This document shows positions 12,370-22,769 of a DNA stretch of 64,000 nt, one piece after another. The stretch spans positions 168,179,266 through 168,243,265 of the forward strand of contig NC_133330.1 in NCBI RefSeq assembly GCF_042186555.1, read 5' to 3'. Each line of letters opens with the position of its first letter. Positions within the stretch are counted from its first letter, which is position 1. A program made the translations under genes and the position numbers. The stretch comes from Aquarana catesbeiana (taxonomy: Eukaryota; Chordata; Amphibia; Anura; Ranidae). Under the pieces are notes generated by a model that saw nothing but the letters and a program-made list of their open reading frames with translations, had not been told where the DNA came from and ran no database searches.

Positions 12370-13840
12370 TAGTATCATAGGTACCCAGCATCCAAGTTTA
12401 AATGGAAAAAGTTTAAACCTCCAAGGCCTTTACTTAAGGGGATACCGAAACTATGGGAAATAAACACAGGGCCATAAGTCCTCACTAATCCCCCTCTCAC
12501 TGGCCAGTGGGGGGCACCTGTCAATGGCCAGTATTCGGGCCCTAAAGTCTACATTAGGGTGCTCTAATTAGTGTTTTGTAATTCCAAAAAGAAACGGAAA
12601 TACTCATCAGAACAAATTCCTGGGGTTCCAAGAAAGGGGTGGCTTTGTACCTTTAGCAGGAATCCAACAAAGATGGTGGCCAACAGCGTCCATCACAAAG
12701 GATTCCTGCTTCCTGGGCATCTGCAAAAGTTTAACTTGATAAAGAGGCAGGTGGTCTCTTGTAGTCATTAAGGGTGATCCTGGGAGTCCTGAACAAGGCA
12801 ATGGCAAACCCAAATAAAGCAGAAGACTCCCCATGTATAGACGCTTTCTCTTGCAGAATGCTGAACCCTGTGGTCCTGCAGTAATGTGGATCTGGCCACT
12901 ACAACAGTAGAATCCCATACTGGCATGTAAAAAGTCTCTTACCAACCATAGGACACAGTCCCCCCCCCCCCAAAGCTTTGTGGGTCCCTCTGCTCCTGAC
13001 ACATGGTCCTCTGCACATTTACAGCAGTCATCACAGCAGCAACAATCTGTGAAGGGGCAGCATTGCATTCTTCCTGTAGCAACATAATATTGCACCAGGG
13101 TCTCTCAGCAACACCATTTTCCAACATGGCTTTTTTTCTCCGACGTGTCACACAAGACTGAACTCAAAAATCCCTGCCACTCCCAGCATTCTTAGGCAAG
13201 CTGTCCCCCCAGCAGCTCCTGCTGCCAATCGCAGTCCTCTTGGTAACCTAACTAAAAAATGAGTAGAGGTAGTATCAGACTCATGTATAATGGGTACCTA
13301 ACATACAAGTTCAAAAGGCAAAATTTAGAAATCCTACACTCTTGGCTTAGGGGGATAAACTAATTATGGGAGATTGACACAAATCTATAAAATACAGTCC
13401 CTACTAATCCCCTTTCCACTAGCCAGTGGTGAATGCCTATCAATGGCTGGCATTGTAGCCCAAAGTCTACGCTGGAGAGCTCTAATTTTATAATCTCAAA
13501 CAAGAAAGGGAAACACCCCTCAGAAAAAATCCCTGGGGATGCCAGAAAGCAGTAGTGCTGTCCCTTTAAGCCTTGCAGTCCCACAGCAACATAGATCTGG
13601 ACACCACAACTCCAGCAGGACCACAATCAGTCAAGGAAACAGTCCCTAGCCAACCGTGGGACACTCCAAGCCTCATGGGTCCCCAAGCTCATGGTGCACA
13701 GTTCTTTGTGCACACATAGCAGTAGTGATCCCTTTGCAGGTGGTGGTTAAGTCCCCCTGCAGCAACGCAGCACAGCACCAGGGTCTCTTAGCAACACCAG
13801 CTTCTCACAACACAGCCATTTACTCAGACTCTCCACATAA
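12370..13840. repeat. Two diverged direct-repeat units
   Basis: Unit A (about 12370-13140) and unit B (about 13280-13840) align in the same orientation. Paired landmarks are 'cactggccagtgggg' against 'cactagccagtggtg' and 'accagggtctctcagcaaca' against 'accagggtctcttagcaaca'. The offset falls from about 925 bp at the left to about 685 bp at the right, because B lacks roughly 240 bp. The family is unknown. Two LTRs of a gutted element or a tandem duplication would both fit. No plausible protein is present. Confidence 0.65.
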
Positions 13841-13845
13841 AAGAC

Positions 13846-14434
13846 TTAAAAGGACAAGTTCACGTTTAAAAAAAAAATAAAGTAAAATAAAAATAAATGC
13901 CCATCTTTGTGCAGGTAAGAAATGTGCATTTTTTTTTTTTATTAGTACAGTATTCTGTAAGGCAGATCGTGGGTGCAATCTCAGGCTCCTGCAGACTGTC
14001 AGTGTAGCCATCTTCCTATACCTTGTATGGGCATGCAGTTACAGAATGACAGGAAGAATCAACTAATCTAAGTAGAGCACTCATCAGCACCCTGGTAGTT
14101 CATTGAGAACTACAAGCTGTCTGCCACAATGGATAACGGTAGTTGTAGTTCTCCCATTCATAGAACTCTGAATAAATGACACGGCCAGCGAATACCTACA
14201 ATGATTGCTGGCTGCACTGACAGCCAGAGCTAGCTGCTGCCACCAAGCCTTGTATTCGCTAGAAACTTGCAGGTGGGTAAAACAGCTGCAGGAATCAGCA
14301 GATTCCGGTCACTGTCATTTGCACTAGCTAGTCACCCATGCAAATGTGGCCTTAGCCAACCTGCCCCTCCTACCACCAATAACTGCAGTCCTCTTGCTTT
14401 CTGGTGGTGGTGGTGGTGGGGGGGTTATCCTCTT
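13846..14434. mobile_element. TTAA-type MITE, left end only
   Basis: It starts TTAAAAGGACAAGTTCACG, similar in layout to the TTAA-flanked MITE termini at 30449 and 33818. The matching right terminus is not found before the next element. No coding sequence is seen. Confidence 0.4.
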
Positions 14435-14829
14435 GTGTAACACTGTGCTGTGTTTAAACAAATATATAAATAAAAAAGGTAAAAGAAGCCAGATTTAATT
14501 TTGCTGCACAAATCACGTTTTTTATTGAATTGTATTATTGCTTTCACATAACTGAGTACTTACTGTTTGCACTGGACACTTTATTCCTTTTGTCACAGAC
14601 ATTGTCAAAAAAGTAAATCCATTACGTAAATTATACCAAAAAGTGCAATGTGACAATGAATGCCCAAAAAATCACATTTATTTTTGCACCATAGGTGAAG
14701 TGTTTTGTTGATTGCATACACTTATGTTGATATTTAGCATATAATTTTAATTTAGGGCCATTTAGTTGAGTCTGGCTTCTTTTACCTTTTTTATTTATAT
14801 ATTTGTTTAAACACAGCACAGTGTTACAC
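14435..14829. mobile_element. MITE with about 60-bp terminal inverted repeats
   Basis: The left arm (14435-14496, starting GTGTAACACTGTGCTG) is the reverse complement of the right arm (14770-14829) with few differences. The interior of about 270 bp is AT-rich and noncoding. A possible 3-bp flank duplication is CTT. The superfamily is not clear. Confidence 0.7.
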
Positions 14830-15460
14830 CTTCTGCTTGGTTAAGGCCACTACCACGTGCTATATCGAGTGCAGGAGATAAGCCCCCCACCTAAGTTAAT
14901 CATAGCATGTTTGCACCTATGTATTGGAGCCTATTTTAGGATTAGCGCAGCACCATTCCCACTTGTCACATAGGACTGTACCATCGCTATGATGTCACTA
15001 TGGTCCAATTTTTGGTCCTCGAAGTGGTCCAACCAAACCCTAGAGGTGGCGATTGGGACCGAACGATCCTACAGAGAGAGACATTATGGATCGAACGGCT
15101 CAACGCCACCCATCCCCCAGGCCTTAATGAGATGATCTCATATAAACCCTTTTTATAAGTGTTATGAGTCCCGGTGTTTCGTCTTACTCTTCTTCCCTTA
15201 TTTTGGCCCTTTCCCATCCCTTCCCCCGCCCCTCCTCAATTTGGGAAGTTATTCATTTGGTCTGTACGCTATAAATATATTGGCCTCTGCTCTCTAAACG
15301 TTCATTAGCCAGACCTACATGAATGATCCTTGGCCCCATTTCGTGACATATCTTTGGTGATATTTTTGTACTGACTGACTATCTCAGCATATTAAATGCA
15401 TTAAATCTGCGTTTATAAAACTTGTTTAATGGTAAACTTTAAACTATGTACGTTTTCTTT
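14830..15460. other. No gene seen
   Basis: Unique-looking sequence. The open stretch on the minus strand at 14987-15217 has no family resemblance, so I treat it as noncoding. Confidence 0.4.
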
Positions 15461-15814
15461 CACAGGTGCGGCCGGCCTGCTCCCTCTTGTGGTGAATCGG
15501 CAGCACGGTTTTCTCTTGTTTTTTCTCCTCTGCGGACTCGTGCTCACCCTGGCCAGGGGCGGCCTCTGCCGCCCCAGCTTGCCCCGGTCTCTGCCCTATG
15601 GACGGCATCGGGACGCACATGCGCAGTAGCATGGATACATGCACCTGCGCAGTGTGGGTGAACTGACCCCGTGACGTCAGACGCTGCCTCCAGCGGCGTG
15701 CACTGACGTGCACGGGGTTGGGGAGCTCTTATAGCAGTCCCTGTGGACTGCTAGACGAGCAGCAATTTCCATCCACGCCAGGCTGTTACACACATATAGA
15801 GCTATACTGGTAAG
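15461..15814. promoter_or_regulatory. GC-rich, CpG-containing leader next to the palindrome
   Basis: This block is much richer in CpG than its surroundings ('gtgacgtcagacgctg'). It resembles the GC-rich segment at 57230-57430 / 63480-63700 inside the second Penelope palindrome, which contains 'ttacttccgga' and similar motifs. By analogy it may be a promoter-bearing leader of a Penelope-type element. That role is inference. Confidence 0.35.
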
Positions 15815-16052
15815 TCTCAAAAAATGGGGGAAAAAGGGGATGATGAGATGATGGGATTATTGCGGTGCCACCAAAATTCAAAATTACTAGAATGATATTT
15901 TATATAAAATCATTTATTTTATTGATATCAAAAACATCTAAAATGTTTACATGAAAGAGTACAAAAAATATACAAAGCAGTAACAAAAACAGAAATACAG
16001 TTCAAATAAATGACCGTCACCAAAGATGTTGAGGGGTGATCATAGTCTTATG

Positions 16053-16094
16053 TTCCCAACTAGTTTCGCCAAAACATTGGCTTCATCAGGGGAA
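16053..16094 (-). ncRNA. Hammerhead-ribozyme-like motif, left palindrome arm
   Basis: This is the mirror copy of the plus-strand motif at 16885-16926. It has stem I UUCCC/GGGAA, box CUGAUGA followed by one extra A, stem II GCCAA/UUGGC, then GAAAC, a two-base loop UA, GU and U. Catalytic competence is not shown by sequence alone: the extra A after the box and the two-base-pair stem III depart from the textbook form. Confidence 0.5.
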
Positions 16095-16884
16095 TGTAGA
16101 GATGTACTGCAGAGAGTAAAACCACATGCGGGCTCCAAAACGCAAGGGGGACACCACCAAGACACTGAGAATGGAAGTTGCACTCAGCCCAGTATTTGGC
16201 TACAGGGGAATTAAAGGGCGCCCTAATTATATGCAAAACCAAGGCACTCAATGTTGCACAAGGGAGATTCACAGCGCAGTCAGTTCATGTAAAAAATCAC
16301 ATGAATGCGATCAAGAGGACGAAAACGCATTAAGTTAGAAAAAATGCATCCTATAAATAAGGTTCCGCCAGTATCTTGGCTAAACGTTGGAACCTCCACA
16401 ATGAGTCTTTCTGGTAACACCGGTTATTGTAGATGGTCTTTTACATATGTAGCCAGCTCCCCAGGATGGTCCCACAGCAAGGAGATAAAAATATCTCCTT
16501 GCTGTGGGACCATCCTGGGGAGCTGGCTACATATGTAAAAGACCATCTACAATAACCGGTATTACTAGAAAGACTCATTGTGGAGGTTCCAACGTTTAGC
16601 CAAGATACTGGCGGAACCTTATTTATAGGATGCATTTTTTCTAACTTAATGCGTTTTCGTCCTCTTGATCGCATTCATGCGATTTTTTACATGAACTGAC
16701 TGCGCTGTGATTCTCCCTTGTGCAACATTGAGTGCCTTGGTTTTGCATATAATTAGGGCGCCCTTTAATTCCCCTGTAGCCAAATACTGGGCTGAGTGCA
16801 ACTTCCATTCTCAGTGTCTTGGTGGTGTCCCCCTTGCGTTTTGGAGCCCGCATGTGGTTTTACTCTCTGCAGTACATCTCTACA

Positions 16885-16926
16885 TTCCCCTGATGAAGCC
16901 AATGTTTTGGCGAAACTAGTTGGGAA
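16885..16926 (+). ncRNA. Hammerhead-ribozyme-like motif, right palindrome arm
   Basis: Order: TTCCC (stem I), CTGATGA, A, GCCAA-loop-TTGGC (stem II), GAAAC, TA loop, GT, T, GGGAA (stem I partner). All conserved core positions are present. Penelope-like elements are known to carry hammerhead motifs with very short stem III, which fits the context. Compare 37170-37210, 40235-40276, 28119-28157, 36182-36223 and 56286-56329. Confidence 0.55.
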
Positions 16927-17157
16927 CATAAGACTATGATCACCCCTCAACATCTTTGGTGACGGTCATTTATTTGAACTGTATTTCTGTTTTTGTTACT
17001 GCTTTGTATATTTTTTGTACTCTTTCATGTAAACATTTTAGATGTTTTTGATATCAATAAAATAAATGATTTTATATAAAATATCATTCTAGTAAATTTT
17101 GAATTTTGGTGGCACCGCAATAATCCCATCATCCCCTTTTTCCCCCATTTTTTGAGA

Positions 17158-17854
17158 TCTTCGACTCGGGATGAGGTGCCGTATCTGGTAGGACACACCA
17201 CCCACCATCCAATTACCTATACTGGTAAGTGATTACCACGTTTACGCTTCCAGTTATTTCTGGATTTTTGTTACCCTGCTACCTGCTTCCTTATGGTCTG
17301 CTTACAGAGCCTGTTTCATGTACTTTGTTTTCCTGCAGCCAGTATCTCCATTTAAGGGACTCGTCACACCTATAATACCCATTGGCTTTCAATTTTCCTG
17401 GGCATCTATCCAGGTAGATATACACATATATCCGAGCCTATCAGTCCCCTTATCAACACAGCCTGAACAATTTTCTCCTTTAGTATACCCGTAACTTGGT
17501 GAGATTCCATTCAGCATGCATTGTGGTGATCTCCTAACCTTCTATATCTTGAAGGCTGGCAATGTTCTTTCCTTCCCCATTCTCTGTCCTCCCACTTCCC
17601 TCCCCCCCTTTTTCTTCCCCGGTCCCTCTTTCCTTCCCCTCCCCCCCTCTTTTTCCTTTCCCCCTCCCCCAACCTTCCTCCCCCTTCCTTCCTCCTCTTC
17701 CCCCCTTTTTTTATTTCACCTCAAACCACACATGAACCTTCCTTTGGTTTCTCATCACCATAAATCTTCATGTATCAGTATTCATACAACTTTTGATAAA
17801 AATTAATAAATATTTACCATTCATACCTGAGTCAATTATTTATTCCTGAGGACT
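17158..17854. other. Repeat-derived sequence with pyrimidine-rich tract, no gene
   Basis: A strongly C/T-biased stretch lies at about 17568-17715. The remainder looks like the untranslated part of a retroelement but is not assignable. An open frame across the C/T tract is compositional. Confidence 0.45.
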
Positions 17855-17944
17855 GAGAAAGTCCATTTAAATTTCTCCGGGTACCTATGTGTATGGGATA
17901 GCCTCGGCAACCACCCCCACATCTTTACCCCCCTCCAAACATAT
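17855..17944. repeat. 90-bp direct repeat, copy 1
   Basis: It starts GAGAAAGTCCATTTAAATTT and is nearly identical to 28347-28436 in the same orientation. The two copies bracket the piggyBac copy 2 region. Confidence 0.85.
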
Positions 17945-17984
17945 ACGCTAGTCTGGACGATGGTACTTCTTTATTGTTATCAAT

Positions 17985-18300
17985 TCAATACTATGTGAGG
18001 CCATACTCAAGGTTTAAATACATTCACATCAGTCTCTGCCCTCAAGGATCTTACAATCTAAGGTCCCTAACTTGCATACATACTAGGGTCAATTTAAACA
18101 GGAGCCAGTTAAAGTACCAGCATGTCTTTGGAGTGTGGGAGTACACCAGAGTGCCTAGGGGAAACCCACGCAGGCACAGGGAGAAAGTGCAAGCTCCATT
18201 CAGATAGTGCCATTTGGCACTATCTAGTTTGGGTTTCGTACTGATGACCCTACTGCTGCCAGGTGGAAGTGCTAACCACTTAGTTACTGTGTTACCAAAT
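17985..18300 (-). mobile_element. tRNA-derived SINE, diverged copy
   Basis: On the minus strand it aligns with the better-preserved SINE at 49439-49769. The central block 'ccacactccaaagacatgct' and the 3' part 'ttagggaccttagattgta' are present. The tRNA-like 5' part is degraded, with 'gtggttagcact' remaining near 18275. A noncoding element. Confidence 0.8.
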
Positions 18301-18310
18301 GTCCCACAAA

Positions 18311-18415
18311 AGGTCGCACCACTACAGTAGAATAACTCTTGTAAATACATAATATGCAAAATGTCATTGTGAATGAACTGTTTGTACAATTTATATATTT
18401 CTTTGTATATTTTCT
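18311..18415. repeat. Penelope-type flank upstream of the piggyBac insertion
   Basis: An AT-rich segment that continues across the piggyBac insertion at TTAA into 28091-28346, where a hammerhead-like motif occurs. The join is inferred from the TTAA target duplication. Confidence 0.4.
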
Positions 18416-19595
18416 TTAACCACTTGCCGACCGCCTCACGCAGATATACTGCGGCAGAATGGCACGGGCAGGCAGAATCATGTGCCTGTACGTGATCTGC
18501 CTCCCGCGGTCGTGGGGTCCGATCGGACCCCCCCCGGTGCCCGAGGTGGTCGGCGTTTGTCCCCCGGCGATCGGAGGTGAGGGGGAGGCCATCCATTCGT
18601 GGACCCCCCCTCTGATTGCTCCCAGCCAATGGGATCATTCCTCTGCTGCTGTATGGTAAACAGCAGCAGAGGAAATTATGTCATCTCTCCTCTGCATTTT
18701 CCGTTCCGGCGCCGAGGAAAGAAGACATCAATGTGAGTGCACAAACACACACACACACATACAGTAGAACATGCCAGGCAAATAATACACCCCTGATCAC
18801 CCCTCCCCCACGTCACACTGACACCAAGCAGTTTTTTTTATCTGATTACTGGATTGGTGTCAGTTTGTGGCAGTTAGTGTGGTAGGGCAGTTAGTGTTAG
18901 CCCCCTTTAGGTCTAGGTTACCCCCCCTAACAAAGTTTTAACCCCTTGATCACACCCCATCGCCAGTGTCACTAAGCAATCGTTTTTCTGATCGCTGTAT
19001 TAGTGTCACTGGTGACGCTAGTTAGGGAGGTAAATATTTAGGTTCGCCGTCAGCGTTTTATAGCGTCAGGGACCCCCATATACTACCTAATAAAGGTTTT
19101 AACCCCTTGATTGCCCCCTAGTTAACCCTTTCACCAGTGATCACCGTATAACTGTTACGGGTGACGCTGGTTAGTTTATTTTTTATAGTGTCAGGGCACC
19201 CGCCGTTTATTACCTAATAAAGGTTTAGCCCCCTGATCGCCCGGCGGTGATATGCGTCGCCCCAGGCAGCGTCAGGTTAGCGCCAGTACCGCTAACACCC
19301 ACGCACGCAGGATACGCCTCCCTTAGTGGTATAGTGTCTGATCCGATCAGATCTATACTGGCGTCCCCAGCAGTTTAAGGTTCCCAAAAACGCAGTGTTA
19401 GCGGGATCAGCCCAGATACCTGCTAGCACCTGCGTTTTGCCCCTCCGCCCAGCCCAGCCCAGCCCAGCCCACCCAAGTGCAGTTATCGATCAATCACTGT
19501 CACTTACAAAACACTGAACGCATAACTGCAGCGTTCACAGAGTCAGGCCTGATCCCTGCGATCACTAACAGTTTTTTTGGTAGCGTTTTGGTGAA

Positions 19596-20053
19596 CTGGC
19601 AAGCACCAGCGGCCTAGTACACCCCGGTCGTAGTCAAACCAGCACTGCAGTGACACTTGGTGACTTGGCGAGTCCCATAAGTGCAGTTCAAGCTGGTGAG
19701 GTGGCAAGCACAAGTAGTGTCCCGCTGCCACCAAGAAGACAAACAGGCCCGTCGTACCCATAGTACCCTTCCTGCTGCATTCGGCAATCCTAATTGGGAA
19801 CCCAGCGCTTCTGCAGCACCCGTACTTCCCCCTTTCACATCCCCAACCAAATGCAGTCGGCTGCATGAGAGGCATTTTCTTTATGTCCTCCCGAGTACCC
19901 CTACCCAACGAACCCCCCCAAAAAAGATGTTGTGTCTGCAGCAAGTGCGGATATAGGCGTAACCCCCGCTATTATTGTCCCTCCTGTCCTGACAATCCTG
20001 GTCTTTGCATTGGTGAAGGTTTTGAACGCTACCATTCACTAGTTGAGTATTAG
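19596..20053 (+). pseudogene. piggyBac transposase remnant, N- and C-terminal pieces fused
   Basis: The first part matches the Ser/Ala-rich N-terminal region of copy 1. At about 19830 it jumps to the C-terminal end: RLHERHFLYVLPSTPTQRT, then the cysteine-rich finger CSKCGYRR and CPSCPDNPGLCIGE, ending at a stop at 20053. The whole DDE catalytic domain is missing, so this is an internally deleted, non-autonomous copy. Small frame differences remain between the pieces. Confidence 0.85.
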
Positions 20054-20171
20054 CGTAGAGTACAGCATTGCACAGACTAGGCACACTTTCACAGGGTCTC
20101 CCAAGATGCCATCGCATTTTGAGACCCGAACCTGGAACCGGTTACAGTTATAAAAGTTAGTTACAAAAAAA

Positions 20172-20180
20172 AAAAAAAAA

Positions 20181-20268
<88 letters not shown>
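20172..20268. repeat. (AT)n microsatellite
   Basis: An uninterrupted alternating AT run of roughly 80 bases, preceded by a poly-A run. It lies just 3' of the transposase remnant. Confidence 0.95.
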
Positions 20269-20271
<3 letters not shown>

Positions 20272-21719
20272 TCGTTTTATTGTTCTCTCTCTATTGTTCT
20301 GCTCTTTTTTACTGTATTCTATTCTGTAATGTTTTGTTATTATGTTTTATCATGTTTGCTTTTCAGGTATACAATTTTTTATACTTTACCGTTTACTGTG
20401 TTTTACTGTTAACCATTTTTTTGTCTTCAGGTACACCATTCACGACTTTGAGTGGTTATACCAGAATGATGCCTACAGGTTTAGGTATCATCTTGGTATC
20501 ATTCTTTTCAGCCAGCGGTCGGCTTTTATGTAAAAGCAATCCTAGCGGCTAATTAGCCTCTAGACTGCTTTTACAAGCAGTGGGAGGGAATGCCCCCCCA
20601 CTGTCTTCCGTGTTTTTCTCTGGCTTTCCTGTCCCAACAGGGAACCTGAGAATGCAGCCGGTGATTCGGCCAGCTGACTATAGAGCTGATCAGAGACCAG
20701 AGTGGCTCCAAACATCTTTATGGCCTAAGAAACCGGAAGCTACGACCTTTTTATGACTTAGATTTCGCCGGATGTAAACAGCGCCATTGGGAAATTGGGA
20801 AAGCATTTTATCACACCGATCTTGGTGTGGTCAGATGCTTTGAGGGCAGAGGAGAGATCTAGGGTCTAATAGACCCCAATTTTTTCAAAAAAGAGTACCT
20901 GTCACTACCTATTGCTATCATTGGGGATATTTACATTCCCTGAGATAACAATAAAAATGATTAAAAAAAAAAAATGAAAGGAACAGTTTAAAAATAAGAT
21001 AAAAAAGCAAAAATAATAAAGAAAAAAAAAAAATTGCACCATGCATGTGAGGTATCACCGCGAATGTCAGATCGAGGGCAGTCATTTTAGCAGTAGACCT
21101 CCTCTGTAAATCTAAAGTGGTAACCTGTAAAGGCTTTTAAAAATGTATTTATTTTGTTGCCACTGCACGTTTGTGCGCAATTTTAAAGCATGTCATGTTT
21201 GGTATCCATGTACTCGGTCTAAGATCATCTTTTTTATTTCATCAAACATTTGGGCAATATAGTGTGTTTTAGTGCATTAAAATTTAAAAAAGTGTGTTTT
21301 TTCCCCAAAAAATGCGTTTGAAAAATCACTGCGCAAATACTGTGTGAAAAAAAAAAATGAAACACCCACCATTTTAATCTGTAGGGCATTTGCTTTAAAA
21401 AATATATATAATGTTTGGGGCTTCAAAGTAATTTTCTTGCAAAAAAAAATAATTTTTTCATATAAACAAAAAGTGTCAGAAAGAGTGGGTGATGTGTGAC
21501 ATAAGCTTCTAAATGTTGTGCATAAAATGCCAAGACAGTTCAACCCCCCCCCCCCCCCAAAATGACCCCATTTTGGAAAGTAGACACCCTAAGCTATTTG
21601 CTGAGAGGCATGTCGAGTCCATGGAATATTTTATATTGTGACACAAGTTGCGGGAAAGAGACAATTTTTTTTTTTTTTGCACAAAGTTGTCACTAAATGA
21701 TATATTGCTCAAACATGCC

Positions 21720-22380
21720 ATGGGAATATGTGAAATTACACCCCAAAATACATTCTGTTGCTTCTCCTGAGTGTGGGGGTACCACATGTGTGGGACTTTT
21801 TGGGAGCCTAGCCGCGTACGGGACCCCGAAAACCAAGCACCGCCTTCAGGCTTTCTAAGGGCGTAAATTTTTTATTTCACTCTTCACTGCCTATCACAGT
21901 TTGTGAGGCCATGGAATGCCCAGGTGGCACAACCCCCCCCCCCCCCAAATGACCCTATTTTGGAAAGTAGACACCCCAAGCTATTTGTTGAGAGGTATAG
22001 TGAGTATTTTGCAGACCTCACTTTTTGTCACAAAGTTTTGAAAATTGAAAAAAAAATATTTTTTTTTTCTTGTCTTTCTTCATTTTCAAAAACAAATGAG
22101 AGCTGCAAAATACTCACCATGCCTCTCAGCAAATAGCTTGGGGTGTCTACTTTCCAAAATGGGTCATTTGGGGGGGGGGGGGGGTTGTGCCACCTGGGCA
22201 TTCCATGGCCTCCGAAACTGTGATAGGCAGTGAAGAGTGAAATCAAGGCTCCCAAAAAGTCCCACACTTGTGGTATCCCCGTACTCAGGAGAAGCAGCTG
22301 AATGTATTTTGGGGTGCAATTCCACATATGCCCATGGCCTGTGTGAGCAATATATCATTTAGTGACAACTTTTTGTAATA
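21720..22380. repeat. Imperfect palindrome inside piggyBac copy 2
   Basis: The left arm (about 21720-22045) and right arm (about 22085-22380) are reverse complements. Paired landmarks are 'ccatggaatgcccaggtggc' / 'ccacctgggcattccatgg', 'cctatcacagtttgtgaggcc' and 'tagacaccccaagctatttg' with its partner. The apex is a T/A-rich 40 bp. Poly-C runs in one arm face poly-G runs in the other. Copy 1 in this window holds only one arm's worth (511-800). Confidence 0.8.
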
Positions 22381-22656
22381 TTTTTTTTTTGTCATTATTC
22401 AGTCACTTGGGACAAAAAAAACCCTAGTTAGACTTACCGATAACGGTATTTCTACGAGTCTTTCAGGACAGCACCTGGAGAGAGAGCGCAGCTCCACCCA
22501 CTTTTCCCAGGAAACACTGCAGTCAGTTTTTTCTATAAAGACCGGACACTTCCACCATGGCCTCAGTTGTTCATAGAGTACCTCCAGCCATGCTGAAATT
22601 AGACAAGCAGAACATAGCAATAACACCACATGTTTATAAACCAATTAGGGCGGGTC

Positions 22657-22756
22657 TTCGGTGCTGTCCTGAAAGACTCGTAGAAATACCGTTACCGGTA
22701 AGTCTAACTAGGGTTTTTCTCCCCTCGTCTTTCAAGACAGCACCTGGAGATGATAA
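22657..22756. repeat. Internal complementary region of DIRS copy 1
   Basis: The first half (to about 22710) is the reverse complement of the left terminus at 22425-22480. The second half starts 'tttttctcccctcgtctttc' and should be the reverse complement of the opposite terminus, which is missing here. In DIRS elements this region is thought to template joining of the two ends into a circle. Confidence 0.8.
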
Positions 22757-22769
22757 AAGAGTACTTACT

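Larger units (their letters stand above)
15815..17157. mobile_element. Perfect-like palindrome (head-to-head inverted dimer), Penelope-type
   Basis: The left arm (15815-16486) and right arm (16493-17157) are near-identical reverse complements of about 670 bp with an apex at 16487-16492. They differ at only a few sites. Each arm carries a hammerhead-like motif. Beyond the right arm, about 60 bp of extra sequence (17158-17216) has no partner. Outside, the 14-mer CTATACTGGTAAGT occurs at both 15802-15815 and 17217-17230, a likely target duplication for insertion as a ready-made inverted dimer. No protein is encoded; the open stretches in the two arms are mirror images of the same noncoding sequence. 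Confidence 0.85.

Noticed and set aside
12607..13095. 162-codon minus-strand frame, cysteine-rich at the start
   Set aside because: It lies inside one of two diverged repeat units and the second unit does not preserve it. No recognisable domain.
16126..16853. Matching open frames in the two arms of the 16-kb palindrome (for example 16126-16338 plus and 16641-16853 minus)
   Set aside because: They are the same noncoding sequence read from mirror-image arms. There is no family resemblance and each is under 80 codons.
20172..20268. AT-rich replication origin or promoter
   Set aside because: It is a pure dinucleotide repeat inside a decayed transposon, with no supporting motif.
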